Of a stretch of DNA of 64,000 bases, positions 1 through 7,811 are shown piece after piece. Positions within the stretch are counted from its first letter, which is position 1. Each line of letters begins with the position of its first letter. This DNA comes from Shewanella canadensis (lineage in GTDB: Bacteria > Pseudomonadota > Gammaproteobacteria > Enterobacterales > Shewanellaceae). The stretch is taken from the NCBI RefSeq assembly GCF_003966225.1, contig NZ_RXNU01000006.1, positions 248,001-312,000 on the forward strand, written 5' to 3'. The translations under genes and the position numbers were made by a program. Below the pieces are notes generated by a model. It did no database searches. It saw nothing but the letters and a program-made list of their open reading frames with translations, and was not told the DNA's origin.

Positions 1-644
1 TCTTCGATGGCGCCACTGAGTACGTAACTGAAGTTATTATTTGTACCGTCTATCGAGGCATCGAAACGATAACCCGGCGTATCTTCAAATTTTACCGCGC
101 TGAATTTACTCGAGGCACCAAGCTGTATTCTGGCCTCGTCGTCACTAGTGGCTTTCTTGGTGATGTAGTTGATGATACCGCCGGAAGCGCCGTTACCATA
201 GATAGAGGTCGCACCCTTGATCACCTCGATACGTTCGATGGCTCCTGCATCGATGGAGCGAATACCTAATTGACCATTTCTCAGTGGTGTAGATTGAGGC
301 ACGCCATCTATCATGATCAGCGCCTGACGGCCACGCAGGCTTTGCCCTGAGTTGCTCGAAGTCCCTGAGCTTGGTGCCATGCCAGGTACACGAAATGCGA
401 GGATGTTTTGTAGCTCAGAGCTGACCAACATATCTTGCTTTAGCGACTCGTTGTCGATCAGGGTAACCGAAGAGGGGACCTCATCGATTCGCTCTACCGA
501 GCGGCTCCCCGTTATTATCATACGCTCCATTGACTGAGCTGTAGCGTATGTCTTATCTGCTGCGAGGGTGGCGAAAGAGGGAAGAGTAAGACAAAGCAAT
601 GCACAATGAGTGGCAAGGGCTGTCTTGCTTAATGAAAACGGCAT
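1..644 (-). CDS. TonB-dependent outer-membrane receptor, N-terminal part (runs off window)
   Basis: Reading the minus strand from the ATG at 644 gives an uninterrupted frame to the window edge, about 214 residues. It starts with a signal peptide (hydrophobic stretch ending near AxA around residue 28). A TonB-box-like segment (ERMIITGSR) follows, and then a plug domain with the usual conserved elements: an IDGVP motif, an RIEVIKGATSIYGNGASGG segment and a following IINYITKK strand. This is the pattern of siderophore/catecholate-type TonB receptors, which import ferric chelates using ExbBD-TonB energy. The barrel lies outside the window, so the substrate cannot be named. A Fur-box-like site lies just upstream, in agreement with an iron role. 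The TonB-receptor call is firm; the iron-siderophore substrate is inference. Confidence 0.88.
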   Translation of the reverse strand, partial: MPFSLSKTALATHCALLCLTLPSFATLAADKTYATAQSMERMIITGSRSVERIDEVPSSVTLIDNESLKQDMLVSSELQNILAFRVPGMAPSSGTSSNSGQSLRGRQALIMIDGVPQSTPLRNGQLGIRSIDAGAIERIEVIKGATSIYGNGASGGIINYITKKATSDDEARIQLGASSKFSAVKFEDTPGYRFDASIDGTNNNFSYVLSGAIE

Positions 645-672
645 GGTATTTCCTGGTAGGTTACAAAGAGGT

Positions 673-691
673 GCGAATGATAACCACTCTC
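673..691 (-). promoter_or_regulatory. Fur box upstream of TonB receptor
   Basis: The 19-bp sequence on the plus strand, gcgaatgataaccactctc, agrees with the classical Fur consensus (GATAATGATAATCATTATC) at 14 of 19 positions by my count. It sits 29 bp upstream of the receptor start codon, where a repressor would cover the promoter. Confidence 0.6.
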
Positions 692-870
692 AGTTGTCTT
701 TGCAGGAACTTTACATCTGTTGCATTTTTGTTGCGCTGACGGAGTATTGCATGTTGAATTCATAGCCTGGCGGGCGACATTAAAGCCTGCAAGATGCCAG
801 CTTTTTTGAACTTTGGCTTTTCTGAGCTTTGGCTTGTTTCGACCGGGAAGGTAAGTTAATAGGGGGGAGT

Positions 871-904
871 TCAGCCAAGACTCCGGGAGTCGAGCCTTGG
901 CTGA
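871..904 (-). terminator. hairpin downstream of the chemotaxis receptor gene
   Basis: TCAGCCAAG and CTTGGCTGA form 9-bp inverted arms, with an inner ACTCC/GGAGT pair in the loop, starting about 25 nt past the stop of the chemotaxis gene. No clear U-run follows on the minus strand, so it is a weak terminator candidate. Confidence 0.4.
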
Positions 905-928
905 GGGGCGTTGCTATCTGTGGTGTTA

Positions 929-2995
929 TTATGCGAGTTTAAACTTACTGACTAGCACATTGAGCTGTTCGTTCGCTGCCGAAAGGTTTTGAGTACTCAA
1001 CGCTGTTTGTTGGCCGTTTTGTAATAACTCAAGTGCCATGGCCTCTATGGTGTGCATATTTCGACTAATTTCATCGGTTACCGCACTTTGCTGCTCGGAT
1101 GCCGTTGCGATTTGACTGCCTAAATCGTTAATTTCTACGATAGAACCTGTCATAGTATCAAGGCTGGAGGTGACTCGTGAGGTATTTTCGGCCACCTTCT
1201 GACAGCTATTCTTAGTCTCGGTCATCACTTTTTCCGCCGTTGCGGCATCGCGTCGTAATGTGGATAAGATCTGCTCAATTTGAGCCGTACTCGATTGTGT
1301 ACGAGAAGCAAGCGAACGTACCTCGTCAGCGACAACCGCAAATCCTCGTCCCTGTTCCCCGGCGCGAGCGGCTTCGATGGCGGCATTGAGAGCGAGTAGA
1401 TTGGTCTGCTCGGCGATCCCTCCTATTACGCCCAGAACCGATACGATCTGGTTGGTATTCTCGCTCATGGTATTGATGCTGCTGGTCGCCGTATTCATCT
1501 CCTCAACGAGGGCTATGACACTGTTGGAAGCATCGACAACGGTGACCTTAGAGGCTTTAGCTTCTTCGTTGGCTTGTTGGGTACTCGATGCCGTTTGCAC
1601 CGCGCTTTGGGCCACGGCTTCGGCTGAGGCGTTCATCTGAGTGATTGCCGTAACAGCGAGTTCAGTCTCTGAGGTGTGACTATTGAGGGCCTGGCTGTTT
1701 CGCTCCGACTGGCTGTTAAGTTGTGTGATCCCCTCGGTGATCTCTTTAGAGGATTTAGATATATCAAGCATCATAGCCTGAAGGTAACTGATAAAATTAT
1801 TCACCGAATGGCCTATATCCGCAAGCTCATCACGGCTAGCGATCTCCAATCGAGAGGTCAGATCTGCTTCGCCGGTGGATAGGGTTTCTATGCGGTTTTT
1901 TAGTACGACCATATCTGTGATAATTTTGTTTAGCAGCCAGACACAGAAAGTGAGTGCCACTATGATAAGTAAACTTGCCACTGCGATACTCTGGTAGATT
2001 TTACTGTCAAATATCTCACGGGTGCCCGCGGTTAGCCCCTGTTGAATTGAGGTGACATCGGATTCAAAGGCTCCGGTTCCTATGACCCACCCCCACTTGG
2101 GGAGGATTTTTCTGACATATGAGATCTGTGCTTCGCCGGTATTTGTCGAAGGGTTTGAAATCGGGAGCAGTATAAAGGCATCGGATTTTTCACCTAAGGC
2201 TTGCTTCGCCTTGGCGGCATTTTCTGTTTCTGTACCGATCAGATTTTTTTGGGAATGCGCAAGAATTGTACCCTTGGCATCTTGTATCCAGAATTCACCA
2301 TTTTCACCGTACTTTGCCGCCATAACAGTCTGCAGTGCGGCCGTTACCTTATCCTGTTTCAGGGTGCTGATGTACTCACCGGTCGCAATGACCAGATTAA
2401 GTGGCTCAAAATAGAAGGAGGCTGAGAGCTTCTCTTCGACCTGCCCTGTGGTCGGATTCGAAAAGAAGTAGCTGGCGAAACCTACCTCATTTTCTCTCGC
2501 CGCTGCGACAATATTTCGGGCGTAATAATTGCCTTTTTCATCGACAACATCACGACTATTTCCCATCGATACGCCACCGATACCGGCGGCTTCGTTCGTC
2601 AGGGTATCCGCATCATAGGCAAACAGATAACGGCCCTTTCCCCACTGGTATTCGTTGATGAAGGTATAGACCATCATATCGGGTTCATCGGTGAGATCAT
2701 TTTCATACATTCTATTGATGATATCGCGAAACATGACGATCTCATCGCCCAGAGCCTGTCTGATATTTTCGACTCTGGACTGTTGATAGAAGTCATTGAC
2801 TGAACGGCTGAGGGTATCGACCTGACCGATGAGATTATGCTTAACTAAGCTCTCAACTTTGTTACTGATATTAAGCTCTTCTTGTTTGAGAACCGCCTGT
2901 TCGATCACGATCATGTTGGCGATAAAGAAGCTGGAAACAGCGATAAGTAAAGCGCCTACTAATATGATTAATTTAGCTTTAATTGTCATTTTCAT
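929..2995 (-). CDS. methyl-accepting chemotaxis protein with periplasmic Cache-type sensor
   Basis: The ATG at 2995 is preceded by AGGGTGG at good spacing and gives 688 residues; an upstream in-frame ATG at 3028 lacks a ribosome site. TM1 is at about residues 5-27. A periplasmic double-Cache-like region (about 30-330) shows an [14 protein letters not shown] segment and a GWVIGTGAF ending. TM2 is near 338-360 and is followed by a HAMP domain. A long signalling coiled coil carries the invariant hairpin tip ([20 protein letters not shown]) near residues 525-545. It would sense a small periplasmic ligand, possibly an organic acid given the Cache type, and pass the signal to CheA/CheW. The ligand is not predictable. 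It stands alone, with no che genes nearby. Confidence 0.93.
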   Translation of the reverse strand: MKMTIKAKLIILVGALLIAVSSFFIANMIVIEQAVLKQEELNISNKVESLVKHNLIGQVDTLSRSVNDFYQQSRVENIRQALGDEIVMFRDIINRMYENDLTDEPDMMVYTFINEYQWGKGRYLFAYDADTLTNEAAGIGGVSMGNSRDVVDEKGNYYARNIVAAARENEVGFASYFFSNPTTGQVEEKLSASFYFEPLNLVIATGEYISTLKQDKVTAALQTVMAAKYGENGEFWIQDAKGTILAHSQKNLIGTETENAAKAKQALGEKSDAFILLPISNPSTNTGEAQISYVRKILPKWGWVIGTGAFESDVTSIQQGLTAGTREIFDSKIYQSIAVASLLIIVALTFCVWLLNKIITDMVVLKNRIETLSTGEADLTSRLEIASRDELADIGHSVNNFISYLQAMMLDISKSSKEITEGITQLNSQSERNSQALNSHTSETELAVTAITQMNASAEAVAQSAVQTASSTQQANEEAKASKVTVVDASNSVIALVEEMNTATSSINTMSENTNQIVSVLGVIGGIAEQTNLLALNAAIEAARAGEQGRGFAVVADEVRSLASRTQSSTAQIEQILSTLRRDAATAEKVMTETKNSCQKVAENTSRVTSSLDTMTGSIVEINDLGSQIATASEQQSAVTDEISRNMHTIEAMALELLQNGQQTALSTQNLSAANEQLNVLVSKFKLA

Positions 2996-3418
2996 GAAAA
3001 CCACCCTAGGATGAATTCGATAGGACATAAGAAAAATCTAATGAATATTAAGTGCCAAAAAACACTCAAATACAACATGGTGGTTGCAAAAGTGTGAACC
3101 CGGTGTAACTTCGACTGCTCAAATGGGATCTGATTAACAAATATATTGAAAATGCCAGGCCATAGATGAAGATGGGTTGTGAAACATTATCCCTGGGAGA
3201 GTGGAGCTAACTAATTGGGAGTTATATATATTAGTGCAATATAGTATATGACTGTTCTGAATTTTTAGAGGCCGGATAAAATGAATAATGGGGTAGAGGT
3301 GGGTGAGCATACCCGGGTTTTAAAGTATGCCGTCTTTGCTAAGTTTTTCTAAAGAGGAGATGAGCATGAGTCGGGACTCTCCTGTAAAAGGGGGACCGAC
3401 CCATGAACACCCGATCGG
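2996..3418. other. intergenic region, no supported gene
   Basis: About 420 bp between two minus-strand genes. It must hold the promoter of the chemotaxis receptor, but I find no convincing sigma28 or sigma70 match. Two very short plus-strand frames (3281-3352 and 3366-3422) have SD-like sequence upstream but no other support. Confidence 0.4.
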
Positions 3419-4273
3419 TTAGCCGACACTTATCTCGTAGGAGGTAAACTTGCGTAGGTTGATGACGCCGGTGTCGAAGATAAGATATTGCCCCTTAATT
3501 CCCTGTAAAACCCCGCTAACGATAGGATCTTTATCAAAGTTGTGCGAAGTTATCTTTGTCGGGAACTCGGTAACAGGGAAATGTATCTCCTGAATATCTT
3601 CATCTAGCTTCTCGATGGCGTATTCGCCATGGGCCATACAAATCTCATGAATTTTACTCTCAACCTGGGGTAAAAGCTCGGTAGCTTGAGCTTTAAGATC
3701 GATATTTTCCGCATTACCTTTGAGCATAGTGCGCCAGTTGGTCTTATCTGCAATCAACTTTGCCAATTCGACTTCCACTAAACCTGAGATCTGTCTTGTC
3801 GATACCTTTAAAATGGGTAAGCCCTGAGTGGCCCCTTGATCTATCCAACGTGTTGGCAACTGGGTATGACGGGTGATGCCGACCTTGAGGCCCGATGTAT
3901 TTGACAGGTAGACATAGTGAGGGACGAAACAGTTGTCTTCTCCCCACTGTGGCTCACGGCAGGTACCTTGGTCAAAGTGACAGGTTTCGGGCTTCATGAT
4001 ACACATATCGCAACTTGCCAGCTTCTTCATGCAGACGAAACAGTGTCCTTGAGAATAACTTTTTTTGGTCTTTTTGCCGCAGTTACTGCAGCAAATTTTG
4101 CCGGTATGCGTCAAGGTAACTGTAGTGCCGATAAGAGGGTTCATGGCTAACAGCTCATCACCTATGGGCAGTTGGTATTGCACCAGCCCATCATTATCTA
4201 GTGTGGCGCGCATTTTTTTTATCGTACCTGAGACAGTACCCAACATTGAACCTGACATAGCTGTTCCTAGCAT
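3419..4273 (-). CDS. DUF2797 zinc-binding protein
   Basis: A protein of 284 residues. A cysteine-rich region at about 60-120 (CCSNCGKK, CFVC, CDMCIMKPETCHF, GTCREPQWGE) looks like paired zinc sites. It is followed by a YVYLSNTSGLKVGITR segment, which resembles the GIY-YIG nuclease core fold start (Y-Y/L...KVG) typical of the DUF2797 family. Function is unknown in the family; a nuclease-like fold is only an inference. An alternative start at 4258 has a better ribosome site (AGGA seven bases ahead) and would shorten the protein by five residues. It is probably transcribed alone. Confidence 0.75.
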   Translation of the reverse strand: MLGTAMSGSMLGTVSGTIKKMRATLDNDGLVQYQLPIGDELLAMNPLIGTTVTLTHTGKICCSNCGKKTKKSYSQGHCFVCMKKLASCDMCIMKPETCHFDQGTCREPQWGEDNCFVPHYVYLSNTSGLKVGITRHTQLPTRWIDQGATQGLPILKVSTRQISGLVEVELAKLIADKTNWRTMLKGNAENIDLKAQATELLPQVESKIHEICMAHGEYAIEKLDEDIQEIHFPVTEFPTKITSHNFDKDPIVSGVLQGIKGQYLIFDTGVINLRKFTSYEISVG

Positions 4274-4440
4274 AAATATGACCTATTAAGATAAGGCATA
4301 GAATTGAGCTGGCGTTAACGACCAGTCTTCTGGATTGGTCACAGTCTAACAGATTGTTTAAGCAACCTCTGATAGATTTTTTCGATTGCTGCCAGTTAAA
4401 AGAAACATAAATGGGGAGAAAAGTTGAGTAGCATATTCAT

Positions 4441-4467
4441 GAAAGAGAGTGAGTCTCACTCTCTTTC
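4441..4467. terminator. perfect 12-bp inverted repeat, likely terminator
   Basis: GAAAGAGAGTGA, loop GTC, then TCACTCTCTTTC. It lies about 25 nt beyond the stop of the double-ACT gene. The U-run is weak on the minus strand (TTTC), while the plus side has CGCTTTTT a few bases on, so its main direction is uncertain. Confidence 0.5.
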
Positions 4468-4492
4468 AGTCGCTTTTTAAGTGCTTAACAGT

Positions 4493-4993
4493 TTAAGTGC
4501 TGATTTTATCCAGAACCACATCATCACCTATTGCATATAGCGCACTCGACAGCTGCTCCTCTTGGTCGGGGGTTTTGATTCCCAGATCGAAATTAGCTCT
4601 GAAGAGAGGCACACCCGTGTGGCTCGCGCTCTCATAACGCGTGCTGAAGTGTTCAATATTAATCCCAAGTGCACTGATCTTGTTTGAAATGTCATGTACT
4701 AAACCTGGTCTGTCATAGGCCACAAGTGAATAACTAAAGTGTTTAATCTGATGTGGATTTTTATTGGTTTTAGCATAGGTCATGCTTAAACCTTCGATAC
4801 ACTCTAAGTTTTCGGCCAGAATATCCCAGTTGGAAGCGGGGACCTCTAAAAGGAGTATGGCAGCAAAAATTCCGTCGATATGACGAAGTTCAGAATCGAG
4901 CCAATTACCACCATGACGGCTAACCGCGTGCGCGATCTGTTCGACTAACCCTTTTCTATCTGCTACCTGTAGGGTGACTAAGTATCGTAACAT
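4493..4993 (-). CDS. gcvR: GcvR-like tandem ACT-domain regulator
   Basis: A protein of 166 residues made of two ACT domains, about 1-75 (MLRYLVTLQVADRKGLVEQ) and 86-166 (FSYSLVAYDRPGLVHDIS). Each has the D-R-K/P-G-L-V turn that binds amino acids at domain interfaces. The length and double-ACT layout match GcvR, which in E. coli binds glycine and opposes the activator GcvA at the glycine-cleavage operon. No gcvA or gcvTHP is near, so the gene name is by similarity only. The start codon at 4993 is preceded by AGAGGAG. Confidence 0.75.
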   Translation of the reverse strand: MLRYLVTLQVADRKGLVEQIAHAVSRHGGNWLDSELRHIDGIFAAILLLEVPASNWDILAENLECIEGLSMTYAKTNKNPHQIKHFSYSLVAYDRPGLVHDISNKISALGINIEHFSTRYESASHTGVPLFRANFDLGIKTPDQEEQLSSALYAIGDDVVLDKIST

Positions 4994-5049
4994 GTTGATT
5001 TAGCTCCTCTGATTAAATATTATCTCTGGATTTGTACCTTGTAACACTA

Positions 5050-5067
5050 GTGTCATCTTTACGTCAT
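5050..5067 (+). promoter_or_regulatory. Pho box (PhoB site) upstream of pstC
   Basis: Two 7-bp half sites, GTGTCAT and ACGTCAT, are separated by CTTT, so the GTCAT cores are 11 bp apart, as in the PhoB consensus (CTGTCAT-N4-CTGTCAY). A -10-like AGAATAAT lies about 15 bp further on. The site is 109 bp upstream of the pstC start, consistent with phosphate-starvation induction. Confidence 0.7.
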
Positions 5068-5175
5068 ATAATTCGACACATCAGAATAATGAGAGTGTTT
5101 CTAAGCTATTGTTAGCACAGCAATTGAAACAATCCCAGTGAAAACTCTACTGGCTATTTAATAAACGAGGTTCTA

Positions 5176-7434
5176 ATGGTAACTCAGGTAATTAAACCTG
5201 ATCCAAAGGCTAAAAACCTACTGATGGGTAAAGGCTCGAGTAGAAGAGCGATTACGGATAAATTAACCCAAGTTGGGGTAACGATTGGGGGGACGATGGT
5301 ATTTGTCGCCCTGCTATTGATCTTCTTTTATCTGCTATACGTTGTTAAACCTATCTTCGATGGCGCCGAAGTTGCTCCACTGGTCAGTGTCGATATTGCC
5401 AATGATACGAGTCCGGCATTGATGGTTGGCAGTGATGAACAAAATGAGATCATCTACCGCGTATCAGAGTCTGGTCGGGTCGATTTTTATAATGTGAAAA
5501 ATGGCCGGTTAATAGAAACACAAACGCTTTCTCTTCCTCAAGGTGTAGAGGTTGTTGGCAGTGCGACTTCGGTGGTCAGTGAGCAACGATTTGCCTTGGG
5601 CCTAAGCAATGGTCAGTTGTTACTTGCAGGTATCGATTTTGGCGTGACCTATCCTAATAACCAACGCGTGATCACTCCCAACTTAAGATACCCAGCAGGA
5701 AGGGAGCCGTTCACTGTCGATGAGAAGGGCTCACCGCTCAATAATCTGGTCTTTGGTTATAGCAGTGACAAGATGAGCTTCGCCTATCAAGACCTGGATA
5801 ATCTTTGGCATCTCACCCGCCAGGAAGGCGAAGAGAACATGATGACCGAAGAGGTTGAATGGATTGCGACAACGGGTTTGATCAATGATGCGCCGCAGGA
5901 TGTCCAGCAAAGATTAATGACTCCTGATCAGCGTCAGCTTCTATTGAGAAGCGGTGATAAGCTGTTTATCTATAATATTCGTGACGCTGACGATATCTCC
6001 CTACAACAAGTGCTTGAGTTAGAACTGGCTAAGGCGAAGGTCACCGATGTGAGTCTACTTGCCGGGGCGAGTTCTATCTTGGTTAGCTATGATTCGGGCC
6101 TGGTTGCGCAGTACTTTCAAGTCAATGGTGAGCGGGGGCGTCAATACCGGGAGATCCGTTCATTTGACACTTCCTCATCGGTTGCCAGCGTTGCCAGCGA
6201 ATTTTATCGTAAAAGCTTTGTGACAGTGAGTGAAAAAGGTGATTTAACACTCCTGTATACCACCAGTGAACGTGAGTTATTTTCAGAGTCTTTTGATCTT
6301 AACAATCCTAAAAAAATCGGTTTCAGTCCAAGATCTAACGCACTTGTGGTGGAGGCTGGATCTAAACTGCACCTATTTACCGTCGAAAACTCTCATCCTG
6401 AAGTTTCCTGGAGTGCGATGTGGAGTAAGGTTTGGTATGAAGACTATCCGGAACCTAAATATGTATGGCAATCGACATCCGGTTCCGATGACTTTGAGGC
6501 TAAGTTAAGTCTGATGCCATTGGCTTTCGGAACCATGAAGGCCGCACTCTATGCCATGCTGTTTGCCACTCCACTGGCGATTGCCGGTGCGATCTATACC
6601 GCCTATTTCATGTCACCAAAGATACGTTCCATAGTGAAGCCGACAATTGAGATCATGGAAGCTTTACCTACCGTGATCTTGGGCTTCTTAGCGGGACTGT
6701 GGCTTGCGCCTCTGATTGAAGACAATTTGCCGGGCATTTTGGTGCTGCTCTTGTTGTTACCGTTATCGATTCTGTCTACGGCATTTGCCTGGCATAACCT
6801 GCCTGGAAAGTGGAAGCAGCGCCTGCCTGAAGTTTATCAGGAGCTGATGTTATTGCCGGTGATTATCTTCATCGGTTGGTTCTCCTTCGCTATCAGCCCC
6901 GCCATCGAAGTTGCCTTCTTCCATGGTGACTCGCGTATGTTTATTACTAATGAACTGGGGATCACATTCGATCAGCGTAATGCGTTAGTTGTCGGTATCG
7001 CTATGGGGTTCGCGGTTATTCCGACTATCTTCTCGATTGCCGAAGACGCTGTGTTCTCTGTGCCTCGCCACCTGTCAAATGGTAGCTTAGCCTTAGGCGC
7101 GACTAACTGGCAGACCTTGACCCGAGTGGTCTTGCTTACGGCGAGTCCGGGTATCTTCTCTGCGATAATGATGGGTCTGGGTCGCGCTGTGGGAGAGACC
7201 ATGATCGTGCTTATGGCAACGGGTAATACCGCCATCATGGAATGGAGTGTATTCGAAGGTATGCGGACACTGGCCGCTAACATTGCCGTAGAGATGCCTG
7301 AGTCGGCGATTGGCAGTTCACACTACCGGGTGCTTTTCCTTGCAGCCTTTGTTCTGTTTATTTTTACCTTTTTCTTCAACACCATAGCCGAAGTGGTGAG
7401 ACAGCGTCTGCGTGAACGTTATAGTTCACTTTAA
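5176..7434 (+). CDS. pstC: phosphate ABC transporter permease PstC, long form
   Basis: 752 residues, more than twice the usual roughly 320 of E. coli PstC. TM1 is at about 38-60. It is followed by a periplasmic insert of roughly 380 residues with repeated beta-type segments (VGSDEQNEIIYRVSESGRVDFY and similar), possibly propeller-like. The permease core starts near 450 and contains the PstC signature MEALPTVILGFLAG (about 493) and the cytoplasmic EAA loop LALGATNWQTLTRVVLL (about 638). With PstA it forms the inner-membrane channel driven by PstB. The start has ACGAGG six bases upstream. A Pho box precedes it. The periplasmic PstS is not encoded in this window. The function of the insert is unknown. 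Confidence 0.92.
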   Translation: MVTQVIKPDPKAKNLLMGKGSSRRAITDKLTQVGVTIGGTMVFVALLLIFFYLLYVVKPIFDGAEVAPLVSVDIANDTSPALMVGSDEQNEIIYRVSESGRVDFYNVKNGRLIETQTLSLPQGVEVVGSATSVVSEQRFALGLSNGQLLLAGIDFGVTYPNNQRVITPNLRYPAGREPFTVDEKGSPLNNLVFGYSSDKMSFAYQDLDNLWHLTRQEGEENMMTEEVEWIATTGLINDAPQDVQQRLMTPDQRQLLLRSGDKLFIYNIRDADDISLQQVLELELAKAKVTDVSLLAGASSILVSYDSGLVAQYFQVNGERGRQYREIRSFDTSSSVASVASEFYRKSFVTVSEKGDLTLLYTTSERELFSESFDLNNPKKIGFSPRSNALVVEAGSKLHLFTVENSHPEVSWSAMWSKVWYEDYPEPKYVWQSTSGSDDFEAKLSLMPLAFGTMKAALYAMLFATPLAIAGAIYTAYFMSPKIRSIVKPTIEIMEALPTVILGFLAGLWLAPLIEDNLPGILVLLLLLPLSILSTAFAWHNLPGKWKQRLPEVYQELMLLPVIIFIGWFSFAISPAIEVAFFHGDSRMFITNELGITFDQRNALVVGIAMGFAVIPTIFSIAEDAVFSVPRHLSNGSLALGATNWQTLTRVVLLTASPGIFSAIMMGLGRAVGETMIVLMATGNTAIMEWSVFEGMRTLAANIAVEMPESAIGSSHYRVLFLAAFVLFIFTFFFNTIAEVVRQRLRERYSSL

Positions 7435-7512
7435 TGATGAGTATGGAAATGATGACTAGATATATGAACATAAATATGTGTGTATTCGATCAGGTGCTTT
7501 GGAGTATTCATC

Positions 7513-7617
7513 ATGGGTAAGTGGTTTAAATCTGGGTCTCCATGGGCTTGCAGAATGACAGATGGTGCGGTGGCTTCTGAGCCGGAGTTAGTGTTTGGGA
7601 GTATTCGTCATGGGTAA
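7513..7617 (+). CDS. 34-residue mini-ORF 1, pstA-start duplicate
   Basis: Starts MGKWFKSGSPW, identical to the N-terminus of PstA, then continues ACRMTDGAVASEPE and ends at a TAA that overlaps the next repeat's ATG by 8 bases (ATGGGTAA). GGAG lies eight bases ahead of the ATG. It could be translated and coupled to the next unit. It may equally be a passive duplication relic. Confidence 0.45.
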   Translation: MGKWFKSGSPWACRMTDGAVASEPELVFGSIRHG

Positions 7618-7714
7618 GTGGTTTAAGTCTGGCTCACCTTGGGTTTGCAGAATGACAGACGGAGCGGTGGCTTCTGAGCCGGAGTGTGTGTTTGGGAGTA
7701 TTCGTCATGGGTAA
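7610..7714 (+). CDS. 34-residue mini-ORF 2, pstA-start duplicate
   Basis: Same organisation as the preceding mini-ORF (MGKWFKSGSPWVCRMTDGAV...), with its own GGAG site and an 8-base stop/start overlap on both sides. Its frame is shifted by one relative to its neighbour, because 97 is not a multiple of three. Confidence 0.45.
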   Translation: MGKWFKSGSPWVCRMTDGAVASEPECVFGSIRHG

Positions 7715-7811
7715 GTGGTTTAAGTCTGGCTCACCTTGGGTTTGCAGAATGACAGACGGAGCGGTGGCTTCTGAGCCGGAGTGTGTGTTTTGGAGTATTC
7801 GTCATGGGTAA
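7707..7811 (+). CDS. 34-residue mini-ORF 3, overlaps pstA start
   Basis: Third copy. Its TAA lies inside codons 2-3 of pstA (ATGGGTAA), so translation of this mini-ORF would end exactly on the pstA initiation site, an arrangement that favours translational coupling. Confidence 0.45.
   Translation: MGKWFKSGSPWVCRMTDGAVASEPECVFWSIRHG

Larger units (their letters stand above)
7513..7803 (+). repeat. three 97-bp tandem repeats of the pstA translation start
   Basis: ATGGGTAAGTGGTTTAA occurs at 7513, 7610, 7707 and finally at the true pstA start, 7804, giving a period of exactly 97 bp. Each unit contains the pstA ribosome site (GGAGTATTC) and roughly the first 20 codons of pstA, then diverges through GCGGTGGCTTCTGAGCCGGAG. 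Copies 2 and 3 are almost identical; copy 1 and the real gene carry more substitutions. This is a local duplication of the gene start, expanding the pstC-pstA spacer to 369 bp. Confidence 0.95.

Noticed and set aside
3281..3422. Two very short frames with SD-like sequence (23 and 18 codons)
   Set aside because: No conserved feature and no context; too short to support from sequence alone.
7513..7803. 97-bp repeats considered as a CRISPR-like or transposon array
   Set aside because: Units are directly contiguous without spacers and are homologous to the pstA start, so they are a tandem duplication.
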